64,000 bases of DNA from Diplonema papillatum (Eukaryota; Euglenozoa; Diplonemea; Diplonemida; Diplonemidae). The notes below the pieces were generated by a model, which worked only from the letters and a program-made list of their open reading frames with translations, had not been told where the DNA came from and searched no databases. The stretch is taken from contig JAPJBO010000061.1 of the NCBI GenBank assembly GCA_030068145.1, positions 124,001 to 188,000 on the forward strand, in the 5' to 3' direction. Of the stretch, positions 1 through 10,600 are shown in pieces (the first letter of the stretch is position 1; each line of letters opens with the position of its first letter). Position numbers and translations under genes: made by a program.

Positions 1-794
1 AGAGCACGATTTCTGCCTTGGAAAAAGTGCAACGATTCCTCGGAATCAACGAGCCGCTCCGAAACCCCCTCGTGAAGGATGTCCTCCAAGGGGTGAGGAG
101 GAAACAGAAAGGAAAAAGGAAGATGGATGCCATCACGTCGAAGCTTCTCGACAAGATCGTAGACGATACCTCCCCTATCACGGGCCCCAGCAGCTCCCTA
201 CGGGAGTTTCGACACCTGGCTGTCTTGTCGTACGTGTTTCTGCTGCGCATGCAAGACGAGGCGATTCCGCTTCGCAGAGGGCTCGAAAGCGACTCACCGG
301 CGAAGGCGCTACAAGACGTCAGGGCTTCGAATCGACACAGCGCAGTCTTCAAATATAAACAAGAATTGCATATCGTGTTTAAAAAGCGAAAGAACATCCG
401 TCAAGGGGAAATGTTGATACGGGGCTGCATGTGCAGAACTAGAGAAGTTGTCGTTGGATGGCGGGCAATTTGCCCAGTACATCAAATATGGCCGTACATC
501 CGGGACAATGTTGCTCACGGTGCAGCAATATTCGGCATGAAGTACCCCGACATGCTGGAAGCGGTAAAAAGAAAAGCCGCGATATTTCAGCAGCCTGTGA
601 TCGGATGGGGAACACACAGTTTCCGCAGGGGTGCTGCTCAGGATGTGAACGAGGATAACCCCGAGTTGGCTGTCCTTCTGAAGGCAGGAAGTTGGAACTC
701 GAAAACCTTCGGGGAGTACCTAGACTGGTGTAAGATCCAGAAAAAAGGCATGGAAATGGTAGCCCAGCGCGATCAAGATACGGAGAGCGAGTGA
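1..794 (+). CDS. Tyrosine recombinase, partial at the window's left edge
   Basis: The frame is open from base 3 with no start codon before the edge, so the 5' end is outside the window; the stop is at 792-794. The last 258 residues carry the tyrosine-recombinase signature: a box-I Arg in LLRMQDEAIPL, HSFRRG (the HxxR box) and a Trp/Tyr box, GSWNSKTFGEYLDW, with the candidate nucleophile Tyr. Such enzymes move YR retrotransposons or Cryptons by site-specific recombination. It is not close to the YR of the 2730-8388 element, so it belongs to a different element whose other genes lie to the left. The DNA downstream of the stop (795-1200) shows no recognisable gene. The call as recombinase is firm; the element type is unknown. 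Confidence 0.8.
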   Translation, partial: STISALEKVQRFLGINEPLRNPLVKDVLQGVRRKQKGKRKMDAITSKLLDKIVDDTSPITGPSSSLREFRHLAVLSYVFLLRMQDEAIPLRRGLESDSPAKALQDVRASNRHSAVFKYKQELHIVFKKRKNIRQGEMLIRGCMCRTREVVVGWRAICPVHQIWPYIRDNVAHGAAIFGMKYPDMLEAVKRKAAIFQQPVIGWGTHSFRRGAAQDVNEDNPELAVLLKAGSWNSKTFGEYLDWCKIQKKGMEMVAQRDQDTESE

Positions 795-1995
<1,201 letters not shown>

Positions 1996-2426
1996 TTAGA
2001 ATGGCACTTTCTTTGGCTTGTGCGCACTAGCATGCGACCGGAGAATTGACTGGAGTTTGCGAATCCACTTGAATAAGATAACCCGTATCGTTACGACCAG
2101 GAGCCAACTTGAAGCCAAGTAGCTGTTTGCACGTTGTCGACTGGTTAACTGGTACCCAGCTGAGTTTTCAGAAGTCGTGCGACAACAGTGCGGTCGACTG
2201 TCAAAGTGGGCCTTAAACTTTGGCCAAGGCATTCCCATTGGAAGTCCAAAGTATCAACCCAAGGTTCAATGCCTGGCTTTGAATTTCGGGGACTTTAGAC
2301 ACTAAAGCTTGGCTCAGACGCCAAACTATCAAAGTCTCCTGGTGGAACTGCGGGAAACAGAGAGACGAGAGTGCCCTGGCGGTTGGAGAGGCTAGTACTT
2401 CCCCCGGACCAGCACATAGTTATTTT

Positions 2427-2506
2427 TAGAGTTATAGTTCGCTTGAAAATCCGGGATTTTAGAGTCTCCGGGTGACCTTCGTCGAATGGGTATTCTAAAG
2501 CTAATA
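2427..2506 (+). repeat. GTC-core dispersed repeat
   Basis: An 80-bp copy of the family that starts near AGAGTTATAGTTCGCTTG and carries the core GAGTCTCCGGGTGACC. It is nearly identical to the copy at 40127-40206. Its right end abuts the TIR element that starts at 2507. Confidence 0.7.
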
Positions 2507-2729
2507 TGGTGTGATCCGCCCTCCAGTTTTCCGTAGTTCTTCCGTACTTCTTCCGTAGTCTTGCCGTACTAAGGGGTGTCCAAAAATTATTTTTACAGTG
2601 AAAGTTCGCTTTTTACCCAACTACGTGCGCAGGGCTGTCAGTTTGGTCTCTGCATGCCTGGAGCATCAAAAATCTGCCTCTTCTGCAACCAAAAAAGAGT
2701 GTGCTTACTTCGAAGGAGGCTAGAGGGGG

Positions 2730-2993
2730 ATTTTATTTCCCTTCTCTGGGGAAGAGCTGCCGCGCCAAACCTCGCTTCTTTGTACCACATGCGGAGAAAA
2801 GAGAAAGAGAGACATAAATAGAGACAGAGAGGGTTTGGAGGAGGACGCTGGCGTGCGTCGGGGCCAGTGAGAAGCACCGGCCACCTTGCTAGATACATCC
2901 TGCCGCGGAAAAGGAGCCCTTTCATTCGCTGGGGTCAGCACCCCTGCGGAGGCCCTCTTCCGTGTGCCTTCACGCGGAAGGAAACAGTAGGCA
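2730..2993 (-). repeat. Split direct repeat B2 (element 3' end)
   Basis: 264 bp, matching B1 at 4136-4399 with no difference I can see. It forms the outer 3' end of the YR retrotransposon. Its inner edge borders the satellite region. Confidence 0.9.
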
Positions 2994-3909
2994 GGATTGT
3001 ATCGGTCTGTGTTGAGCAAGGATTTCTTCTTCCTTGTCGCACAAGGGGAAAGGAGGAGGAAAACAGAAGATCCAGGGCAGTGCGGAGGGGATGCAGTAAT
3101 CACGCTTCCAGCCTCATGCACGCACGTGCCCGATGCCCTCTGTGGAGCGGAAGGAAGTCAGCCCTCTGCTGAGGGGAAAAGCTGCATAGCCCTCTGCGGA
3201 GGGAAAAGCAACGTCATTTCCCGCACGGGGAAGCCCGCCCTCTGCTGAGGGGAAAACGCTGCACGATGCCACCCCTGCTGGGGAGCCCTCTGCGGAGGGA
3301 GCGCGACGTCATTTCCCGCACGGGGAAGCCAGCCCTCTGCTGAGGGGAAAACGCTGCACGATGCCACCCCTGCTGGGGAGCCCTCTGCGGAGGGAGCGCG
3401 ACGTCATTTCCCGCACGGGGAAGCCAGCCCTCTGCTGAGGGGAAAACGCTGCACGATGCCACCCCTGCTGGGGAGCCCTCTGCGGAGGGAGCGCGACGTC
3501 ATTTCCCGCACGGGGAAGCCAGCCCTCTGCTGAGGGGAAAACGCTGCACGATGCCACCCCTGCTGGGGAGCCCTCTGCGGAGGGAGCGCGACGTCATTTC
3601 CCGCACGGGGAAGCCAGCCCTCTGCTGAGGGGAAAACGCTGCACGATGCCACCCCTGCTGGGGAGCCCTCTGCGGAGGGAGCGCGACGTCATTTCCCGCA
3701 CGGGGAAGCCAGCCCTCTGCTGAGGGGAAAACGCTGCACGATGCCACCCCTGCTGGGGAGCCCTCTGCGGAGGGAGTGCGACGTCATTTCCCGCACGGGG
3801 AAGCCAGCCCTCTGCCGAGGGGAAACGCTGCACGATGCCATCGGGGGACCCTCGCGGAGGGAAGAAGTTCATGGCGCGATACCCTCATCGCATTGGGAGG
3901 GAGGGAGGG
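2994..3909 (-). repeat. 95-bp hairpin satellite inside the YR element
   Basis: Regular 95-bp units begin at 3238, 3333, 3428, 3523, 3618, 3713 and 3808, with irregular partial units from 3137. Each unit contains four short GC hairpins: CCCTC-TGCT-GAGGG, CCCC-TGCT-GGGG, CCCTC-TGCG-GAGGG and TTCCC-GCACG-GGGAA. In the edge units the loops vary (TGCC, GCG) while the CCCTC/GAGGG stem is kept. The array lies between A2 and B2, so it is part of the element's 3' end. Reading frames of about 82 codons inside the array arise from the repeat and are not genes. Confidence 0.9.
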
Positions 3910-4136
3910 AACTTTTTTAAGCCCGGCGGAGGTCAACTGACCGGAGCTACCGGGGAGAGTGTGCTTACGTTGTGTGGTAACCTGATACGTTCGTGTGGTA
4001 TGCGTCGATTGTCTAATGAGCTTGAAGCCCCGCATGGGCGCTTTGTTCCGTGCTGTGGGCGCCGCCCGATGCACGCGGTGATTCGTTTGCGACAATAAAA
4101 CCTGAGGGAAAAAGACTGCGTGTTTATCCCTCTCAA
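3910..4136 (-). repeat. Split direct repeat A2
   Basis: 227 bp, matching A1 at 8162-8388. It shares one A at 4136 with the start of B1, so the B1/A2 junction reads CTCAATTTT. The same single A is shared at both outer junctions and in the empty site, which points to the recombination core. Confidence 0.9.
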
Positions 4137-4399
4137 TTTTATTTCCCTTCTCTGGGGAAGAGCTGCCGCGCCAAACCTCGCTTCTTTGTACCACATGCGG
4201 AGAAAAGAGAAAGAGAGACATAAATAGAGACAGAGAGGGTTTGGAGGAGGACGCTGGCGTGCGTCGGGGCCAGTGAGAAGCACCGGCCACCTTGCTAGAT
4301 ACATCCTGCCGCGGAAAAGGAGCCCTTTCATTCGCTGGGGTCAGCACCCCTGCGGAGGCCCTCTTCCGTGTGCCTTCACGCGGAAGGAAACAGTAGGCA
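4136..4399 (-). repeat. Split direct repeat B1
   Basis: 264 bp copy of B2, lying 41 bp beyond the RT-RNase H stop codon. With A2 it forms the internal junction from which a circular DNA copy could be made in the known YR-retroelement cycle. Confidence 0.9.
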
Positions 4400-4440
4400 T
4401 TATTTAAAGACGCCGCGCCCCCCTCCCCCCCCTCAATCTC

Positions 4441-7181
4441 TCAGTCTCTGGTGTCCAGGTCGGCGACCATGTTCTCGCCCGGAACCAGATGGGTGAGCAC
4501 GTCCGCATCGCGCAGGCGCTCCTGCATCTCAACGATGAGGCGGTTTTCCGCTGGGTGCGGGGACGCAAGCTTTCGGTGGCGGCTCTCGGCCGTGCTGTTG
4601 TCGTGGAAGACATCCAGCGTCACCCACCCAGTCGTGACGTGTCGAGCCAGCAGGACGCCAAGAATCGCCGTCACCAGCTCGCGCCGCCGAATCGGCGTCG
4701 GCGGAGCCAGCCTCGCCAGCCGATCCTTCCATCTCCAGCTCTCGCGAGCGAGGACGGTCCGTCGCGTCGGATCCAGGACGACCACCCCACCTCCCTGGTC
4801 GGATGCGTCCGTCCAGACGTGCACTCGCCGCGCTGGGCGCCTGACTCTGCGGGGGGAAGCGTCCCCCAGCCAGCGATCACCAGCTTCCAGCTCCGCGAGC
4901 AGCTCCTGCGGGAGCTCCACGAGCGTGTCCCAGTCGCGGTAGGTGAGGCACCTGCCACTCACCAGTCGGCTCGCACGCAGCAGCCCGGGATACGCCGCCG
5001 CCGGGGACCTCATGACGTACAGTGCCCAGCGCAGGCACCCGATACGCTGTGCCAGGGCCCGGAAGGACGTCACGCGTTGCGGCTTGTTCGCGCGGCAGAC
5101 TGCTGCCCATTCCCGCGGGATCGCGATCGTCTTTGTAGCTAGGTCCAGATCCAGACCGTTGAAGGTACCGACTTGCGAGGGGCCTTGCGCCTTGTCCTCC
5201 CGGATCTGGATCCTGGTGTCGGCAAGCACGGCCCTCAGGCTCCGCTCGTCCCGGACGACGTCGGACCTTGTCCAGCCCCCGTAGGCTATGTCGTCGTAGA
5301 TCGCCAGACTGCGGCTTCCGATGCCGGCCAGTCGGCGGACCCCCAGGGTCGTCAGCTGGGCGATCGCCGGCGCGCGCGCAATGCCCGGGACGGCTATCCG
5401 GAAGACGTAGTACGCGTTGGCCGCCCTAAACCCCAGGTAGTCCGCCAGCGCGTCGGACACCGGAAGCTGGTAGAAGTAGCCCAGCAGGTCTAGGGTCGCG
5501 AACCAAGCGTGGTCCAGGACGAAGCCCTCCACATCCCTGAGCGACGGGGTGATGGGGGACAGCGGTTGGGAGGTGCGGCTGTCAAAGGGCCTGCCATCGA
5601 TCAGCAGACGGGTCTCTTCCTTCCCCTTTTTCGGGATTTTGAACACCTTCAGAGTGATCCGCGGCCTCTTTTCGACTCTCCTAACGACGCCACTCTGCAG
5701 CATCACCGCCAGGTCGGCCTCAGTGATGTCCGAGCTCGGTGGAGCGTGGTGCCTCTCGTGCGAGAGGAGCATGGGCTCTCGCGTCAGCTGGCGCAGGACG
5801 CGAATCTCGTCCTCCCACAGGCCTCGCTCGACCTTCCCGTAGTCGGCCTTTGTGACCGGCATGGTGTCGATGGGCCCGCGGGACGTTCTGTACACCGGGC
5901 TCGGTGCCTTCGTGTACGTCCTCGATGCCAGTTCCGATAGCGCCTCTTCCTGAGCCCGAACCCCTTCGACGTGCGTGCTCACGTCCCCGCGCAGCAGCCA
6001 GTCTTCCAAGGTCACCGCCCTGTCGAAGTCGGCCTCGCTCTGCTCGCCCATGTCGCCCCGTAACCGGCTTTCCCCCCATGCGAGCAGGCGGTCCAGATAC
6101 CCGGCTGCCCCGGGATGGCGGCTGTTTGCCCAGTCCCGCAGGGGATGCGAGCTCTTCAGGTCCTGTGCGTACTCGGGGCAGAACGTGCTCGTCCTGGCCG
6201 CACCCTTCACCTTGAGCACGCCATCAGGTCGCCGCTCACCGGCGTGTGGAGCAGCAGCGACGCGCGAGCCGTCCTCACGCTGTCCGGGGTCAGGCAGCCC
6301 CAGAGATAACGCTTCAACGTGTCCTTGGACTGGTGACGGGCCATGAGCAGGAGGTCCTCCCAGCCCGCCCCGCTTCTGGCCAGGTGCTGGAGCGCCCCTC
6401 TCTTCCAGCTGTGCTCTGCACAAACCGGGAACAGCTTCCTCGCTTCCCGCAACAGCTTCCTCGTCGTGGCCTCGGTGAAGCGAGCCCCCCGCTGCACCCA
6501 CCTGCTTACTCGCAGCGCCACGCCCAGGGGGACCCGGTAAGTCACCTCTGACTCCCTCATACGAAGGCTCGCCTCCTTCGTGGTCCACCACGAAACTCGG
6601 AGCAGACCCGGCCCCACGATGACCACGTCTGTCGGGGCCAGGGCCCGCAGGTCCGCCATCCGCAGCGCTCCCGCCCACGCCAGGCAGGCAGCCACCGTCA
6701 CCTGCTCGTCGCCGCCCCTGACCAGCCCCTCGACGAGGGTCCGTTGCTGCTCCAGCGTGATCGGGGGGGCATGCGCCGGCACTTCCCTGCGCTCGAGCCT
6801 GGCTTTGAGGATGGCCTTCTTCATGGCCGCCAGATCCCCCGACGGCACCCCGAGCTTCGCCCCCAGCACCTCGACGTACTTGCCGACGGAGGCCGTGCGC
6901 ATCTCGCCGGTCCTCGGCCTGCCTCTCTGCCCCGGCACCCTCGCGACGTACGCTTCCAACTGCTCCTGTGTCATGCCCTTGCCGAGCATGGCGGTCGCGA
7001 ACGCCTTGATTCTCAGCGCGGGGGGAGCCGCCTGCAACCCCGCCACGGCTGTGAACCGCGTCAGCGACGCCACGATCGACGCCCGCTGCGCCGTCGTCTT
7101 CTTCGAGGTCGCGCCGCCCTCGAAAACCGCGACCCGCCTCTCCCACGCGGCAAACCCCCCTCTCTGGGAGGGGAGTCACCC
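4441..7181 (-). CDS. Reverse transcriptase-RNase H of the YR element (-1 frame)
   Basis: The frame is open from upstream of 7181 to the TGA at 4441. The conserved part begins near 6190. RT motifs are LDLLGYFYQLPVS (motif A region) and IYDDIAY (the catalytic YxDD box, near 5290-5310). RNase H follows with WTDASDQGGG, RRRELVTAIL, VFHDNSTAES and a C-terminal GENMVADLDTRD, so the catalytic acids are all present. No methylase domain follows. The first 330 or so codons overlap the recombinase gene in another frame and read as low-complexity Gly/Arg/Ala, so they may not be a folded domain. There is no plausible ATG near the RT domain start. A -1 shift at the A AAA AAC heptamer at the gag end (7188-7182) enters exactly this frame; reinitiation after the YR stop at 6207 is the alternative. 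Confidence 0.85.
6207..7175 (-). CDS. Tyrosine recombinase of the YR element
   Basis: This frame is the gag frame continued: it opens directly after the gag TGA (7178-7176) and runs to 6207. No ATG occurs before 6989, although recombinase-like sequence starts earlier, so UGA readthrough giving a Gag-YR fusion is possible. Signature segments are GALRMADLRAL (box-I Arg), EHSWKRGAL and ARHQSKDTLKRYLWG with the Tyr nucleophile. The second box has Lys where the family has Arg (HxxK instead of HxxR), with an Arg one residue later. The role is integration of the circular DNA copy by strand exchange. Gene order gag-YR-RT has the recombinase before the RT. Confidence 0.85.
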   Translation of the reverse strand, partial: LPSQRGGFAAWERRVAVFEGGATSKKTTAQRASIVASLTRFTAVAGLQAAPPALRIKAFATAMLGKGMTQEQLEAYVARVPGQRGRPRTGEMRTASVGKYVEVLGAKLGVPSGDLAAMKKAILKARLERREVPAHAPPITLEQQRTLVEGLVRGGDEQVTVAACLAWAGALRMADLRALAPTDVVIVGPGLLRVSWWTTKEASLRMRESEVTYRVPLGVALRVSRWVQRGARFTEATTRKLLREARKLFPVCAEHSWKRGALQHLARSGAGWEDLLLMARHQSKDTLKRYLWGCLTPDSVRTARASLLLHTPVSGDLMACSR

Positions 7182-7188
7182 GTTTTTT
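7155..7188 (-). promoter_or_regulatory. Candidate recoding signal: -1 frameshift heptamer, UGA-C stop, stem-loop
   Basis: On the minus strand, in gag frame, the codons are ACA AAA AAC GGG TGA. A AAA AAC (7188-7182) is a canonical X XXY YYZ slippery heptamer. After a 6-nt spacer a stem-loop follows (7175-7155): CTCCCCTC, loop CCAGA, GAGGGGGG, giving 8 pairs with one T-G. A -1 slip enters the RT-RNase H frame. The stop context UGA C is a known leaky context, and readthrough would enter the YR frame. One signal could therefore give Gag, Gag-YR and Gag-RT. Confidence 0.7.
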
Positions 7189-8138
7189 GTCCTGCGGGAG
7201 ACGGGCCCGTGCGAGAAACGGCAGTCCACCCTTGTGCATCTGCCTGCTTTGAAATTGCGGCAGGCCGGCGCCTGACGCGGAGGGACCCCCCGAGCGCGGG
7301 GCGGAACCGACTTGGGCGCCGCCTTAAACTGCGCCGTGAACCGGCGCCGGGCCTGCCGCACTCTCTCGGGCAGAAGTTCCACCCTCAGCACGTCGCGCAT
7401 CACTAGCGCTGCGCTGGGGTCGCGGGTCTCGTACTCCGCGTTCTGCTCCTCGTAGGAGTGGAAGAGCCCCCCCAGGCGGAGGATCCACATTCGTTTCGGG
7501 GGACCGGATTCCCCGCGGCGCAGGCGGACGAGGTCACGGACCCGTTCCGTGACATCGTCCCGCCTGTCCTGCAGCTGTTGGTTCCCTTTGAACCTGTACA
7601 GCCTTCGGACTGCGTCCTCAAACCCCCGCATGTTTGCCGCCGTCGGCTGCATTGTTCTCCACCGCTCCGGGTCGAGGAACGCGAAGTCGTCATCGTCGTC
7701 ATCGTCGCCGACGTCCTGCCCCGCGACTGCCGCGCCATCCAGCAGCGCGAGCACCTCGCGCTCGTCTTCGAGGCTGCCCAGCTCCCGCTGCAGCGTCGGG
7801 CCCAGGCCCGCCCAGAACCCTGGGTCCTGCTCGTCAAAGGCGAGAAAGATTTCTTCCGCCCTCGCCCTCGGCAGGCCGGGCATGAGCTCGGCCGGCATCA
7901 GTGGTACCCCCCCCTCTCCCGGTAGCTCCTCTCCGCCTCTTGGCCTCTTGGCCTCCTTCTCCGCCTCGTCCTGCTCACGTGCCCTCTTCTGGGCAGCGCC
8001 GATCTCCCTCTCGGCGGCTTCAACTTCGGCCTCACGCCGGGCCAGGCCTGCCTCGAGATCGAGAAGGCGCTTCTCCAGGAGAGCCAGCCCCTCCGCGTCC
8101 CTCTGCAGGGCGTTCTGCTGTTGCTGCTTGGGGGGCAT
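7176..8138 (-). CDS. Gag-like protein of the YR element
   Basis: ATG at 8138, stop TGA at 7176; 320 residues. The N-terminus (about 1-75) is a charged, heptad-like coiled coil rich in Glu, Arg and Lys. A run of seven Asp lies near the middle. The C-terminus has a CCCH zinc finger, CRNFKAGRCTRVDCRFSH, likely for binding element RNA. It sits between A1 and the recombinase, which is the expected gag position. It stops five codons after the zinc finger region's Ser-Arg-Arg, at the recoding signal. I know no closer family assignment. Confidence 0.8.
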   Translation of the reverse strand: MPPKQQQQNALQRDAEGLALLEKRLLDLEAGLARREAEVEAAEREIGAAQKRAREQDEAEKEAKRPRGGEELPGEGGVPLMPAELMPGLPRARAEEIFLAFDEQDPGFWAGLGPTLQRELGSLEDEREVLALLDGAAVAGQDVGDDDDDDDFAFLDPERWRTMQPTAANMRGFEDAVRRLYRFKGNQQLQDRRDDVTERVRDLVRLRRGESGPPKRMWILRLGGLFHSYEEQNAEYETRDPSAALVMRDVLRVELLPERVRQARRRFTAQFKAAPKSVPPRARGVPPRQAPACRNFKAGRCTRVDCRFSHGPVSRRTKNG

Positions 8139-8161
8139 CGCAACTTGGGGAAACTTGGGGT

Positions 8162-8388
8162 AACTTTTTTAAGCCCGGCGGAGGTCAACTGACCGGAGCT
8201 ACCGGGGAGAGTGTGCTTACGTTGTGTGGTAACCTGATACGTTCGTGTGGTATGCGTCGATTGTCTAATGAGCTTGAAGCCCCGCATGGGCGCTTTGTTC
8301 CGTGCTGTGGGCGCCGCCCGATGCACGCGGTGATTCGTTTGCGACAATAAAACCTGAGGGAAAAAGACTGCGTGTTTATCCCTCTCAA
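8162..8388 (-). repeat. Split direct repeat A1 (element 5' end)
   Basis: 227 bp, matching A2. It lies 23 bp upstream of the gag ATG, so it probably carries the promoter and leader of the element transcript. Its outer edge joins host repeat sequence at 8389. Confidence 0.9.
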
Positions 8389-8553
8389 GAAACAATACAA
8401 CTACAAAATGGGTCTTTTTTGTTGAACGCTTACGCCCGCCACTAAACCCAGATTCACCTGTGTTTCGTGTGGGCTACAGCACATTTACCTCCTTTGATCT
8501 TTTGCAGCTGGCAGTCTCCTCAAGTATTTCCGACAAAGCAGGTGCTTATACAA
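8389..8553 (+). repeat. A-tailed dispersed repeat (right part of the YR target)
   Basis: This segment, ending in CAGGTGCTTATAC followed by A's, recurs at 23391-23551, 50101-50232 and, more diverged, at 1527-1722, 41466-41620 and 40790-40905. The A-rich end suggests a SINE-like retroposon. The YR element interrupts this copy at its left edge. Confidence 0.75.
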
Positions 8554-8625
8554 AAAAAAACGAGGCAGAAAATCGACCGCTAGATTCTACTGGTTGTGTC
8601 ACAGAATATCTGTATTTGCATCATG

Positions 8626-10600
8626 TCATGTTTGACGTCTTCGTTTAGGGTAGTCGCTGTTGTCGCTGTCTCCACCGCTCTCAAAGTGTCCGTCTTCAAT
8701 ATCATCCTCCGACACAGACTCGTTGCCATCATCGACAGTTAACATGGAGTCTTTCACCGATGATGGCAGCGGCAACTTGTCGTCATACTCTTGCAGTTTT
8801 TTGAGCAGGGTGGGTGTTGTGCTCGAAGGACCAACTCTACTGATGCCGCGCTTCTTTGCCAAAGCAAGAAGCGCCGCGTTCGTACTTCCTGCATCGCACC
8901 CTTGAATGCGGGAGACCAAGTCCTTCTTGTTCAACTTCTGTGACGCGGTGAAGCGACGAGCGTCAGCTTGCTCCATGGGGAGCTCCTTCGGCCAGTTGGT
9001 GTCATAATCGAACCGCAATTCCACGTTCTGGCGGTACGCCTCCCGCCGTTGCTTTCTCCTGCGAGCTTTACCGGCTATCTTCTCTTTCTTGGCGAGGTAG
9101 TCCAACTTCAAGCGCCCCAGGCGTACTTTGCGATCGATGCTTTCGATGATTGCTGACGCCACCGTATTTTCAAGGCATCTTTGCACCCGAAGTGGCGGCG
9201 TACCGTAGACGGGGAGGTGCCGCGGTGCACAACTTGGCGCGACAGCAAATGTCGAATCCGCCGGTTTCCTGATCCGCTATTTCTCGCTTGAGCTTTCCGA
9301 CCGTGCCGGGTCTTCCTGAGTGCAAAACCTTTGTACTTCCAAGATGAACCCGCAGGCTGCGTGGTGCAGCAGGCCTTTCACTTGTGTTGCAGTCGGAAAG
9401 TGGGGTGATCGCCCGAGACGAAGTGCCTTTGCTCCATAGTACTTTCAAATTCCGTGACGTACAACACCGTCGGGAAGGTTGGCGTTCACTTGTGTCACTG
9501 CTTCGGGATCGGGATACGGTTGTCTTCCACGACAGCGTCTCAGGTGTGACCCGACATTCCTGAGGAACACCCAGCACAGTTTCCCTACGTCGCACCATTC
9601 TCGCAATGTCTGCTTTCATTGCAACGATGGACAAACTTGAGGACAGCGATTTCACGATGCCAACCGTGAATGTGAAGTTTGTGTGATTACCATCAGCAAA
9701 CCCCCACAGAGCTCTGAAGAAAGGGTACACAACAAGAGCGAAGCCTAGACCCAACCTGCGATCTGTAGTCTGAGCATCTTGCTTCCCCTAAGCGGTGCAG
9801 GACGTTCGTCTTTGCAGATGACTGCGATACCATCTTAGGGAACTTACCGAAGAACACGAGTAGCAACTCAAGTACCGACTTTCCCGAGTTTCCAACATGG
9901 GCACTCATGCAGAACGCAGCAGCCCATGCAGGGCCAAACCTGCCGAGTGTGGCGCACTGCCACAAGAACCCCTTGACCTCTTGAATGCTGTATTCGGCGG
10001 CAAGCCATTCCTGAAACTCTGGACCGACTGACGTAATTTGCGGCCTAGCATACAGCCTTTGTCTCCTTCTCAAAGTGAAGCGACGAGATCGCTGCTGTGG
10101 CAACCCGGTGCATGCGGTGGACAACTTCAAAGCCCCGCGTGCACGCGAATCCACCCATCGACATACACGACACAAAAACGGTCTTGCCCAAATGGGGCTT
10201 CCTCGTCCAGTACATTCAACGCAATCAGTTTGTCTGTCAACTTCGCGAAGTACTGAATCATCTTCTAGATGATACCATTGACGGCATGTGATGTGAACGT
10301 CGAGGTGGTGCCACAGGATTCTCCCTTCATCGTTTTTCCATGTCGCTGTAAAGGGCCACCGACCCGTTGCGAAGCCGGGTCTGGTGGCCCAGCTGTAGGG
10401 CGACAATGCAGGTTTGGGGTTCCTTCAGGAACTCCATATCTCGCGAGACTAGGTTCAAGGCCCAGATCTCTTCGACGCGCCGACGAGACACCTTTGCTTA
10501 CCCACTCGTGCATGAGAATACCTACGACGGTGCGCAACCGTGTCGTCTGCTTCCTGGCTGCCAGCGACATAACGTCCCTCGCACTCAACCAGAACAGTTA
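8626..10600 (-). pseudogene. Decayed coding region, probable transposase of the TIR element
   Basis: A 186-codon open frame (9186-8626) encodes a Lys/Arg-rich segment followed by an acidic Ser/Asp tail ending DYPKRRRQT. Upstream, coding-like pieces continue in different frames (for example a segment with VVYVDGWIRVHAGL near 10150-10250), interrupted by stops and frameshifts. It lies inside the TIR element, so it is probably its transposase, but I cannot name the family and no catalytic residues can be assigned. Confidence 0.4.

Larger units (their letters stand above)
2730..8388 (-). mobile_element. YR retrotransposon with split direct repeats
   Basis: On the minus strand the order is A1 (8388-8162), gag, YR, RT-RNase H, B1 (4399-4136), A2 (4136-3910), a 95-bp hairpin satellite, then B2 (2993-2730). 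A1/A2 (227 bp) and B1/B2 (264 bp) look identical within each pair, so the insertion is recent. This A-ORFs-B-A-B plan is the split direct repeat arrangement known from PAT/Ngaro-type YR retroelements. No LTRs and no Dam-methylase-like domain are seen. The boundaries are fixed by an empty copy of the target at about 23362-23551: the same left 30 bp and right 150 bp are joined there through a single shared A. There is no target duplication, as expected for recombinase-mediated integration. Confidence 0.92.

Noticed and set aside
3158..3872. Series of 82-codon minus-strand frames, each starting with the same residues
   Set aside because: They are the same satellite unit read repeatedly.
2994..3909. 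Regularly spaced 95-bp repeats that might suggest a CRISPR array
   Set aside because: Units are contiguous without unique spacers, lie inside a eukaryotic retrotransposon, and no cas genes exist here.
4451..6551. Plus-strand frames of 100-230 codons opposite the RT and YR genes
   Set aside because: They are antisense shadows of GC-rich coding DNA; the minus-strand frames hold the catalytic motifs.
6190..7181. First 330 codons of the RT frame as a folded domain
   Set aside because: Gly/Arg/Ala-rich low complexity typical of reading a GC-rich gene (the recombinase) out of frame; kept only as a possible linker.
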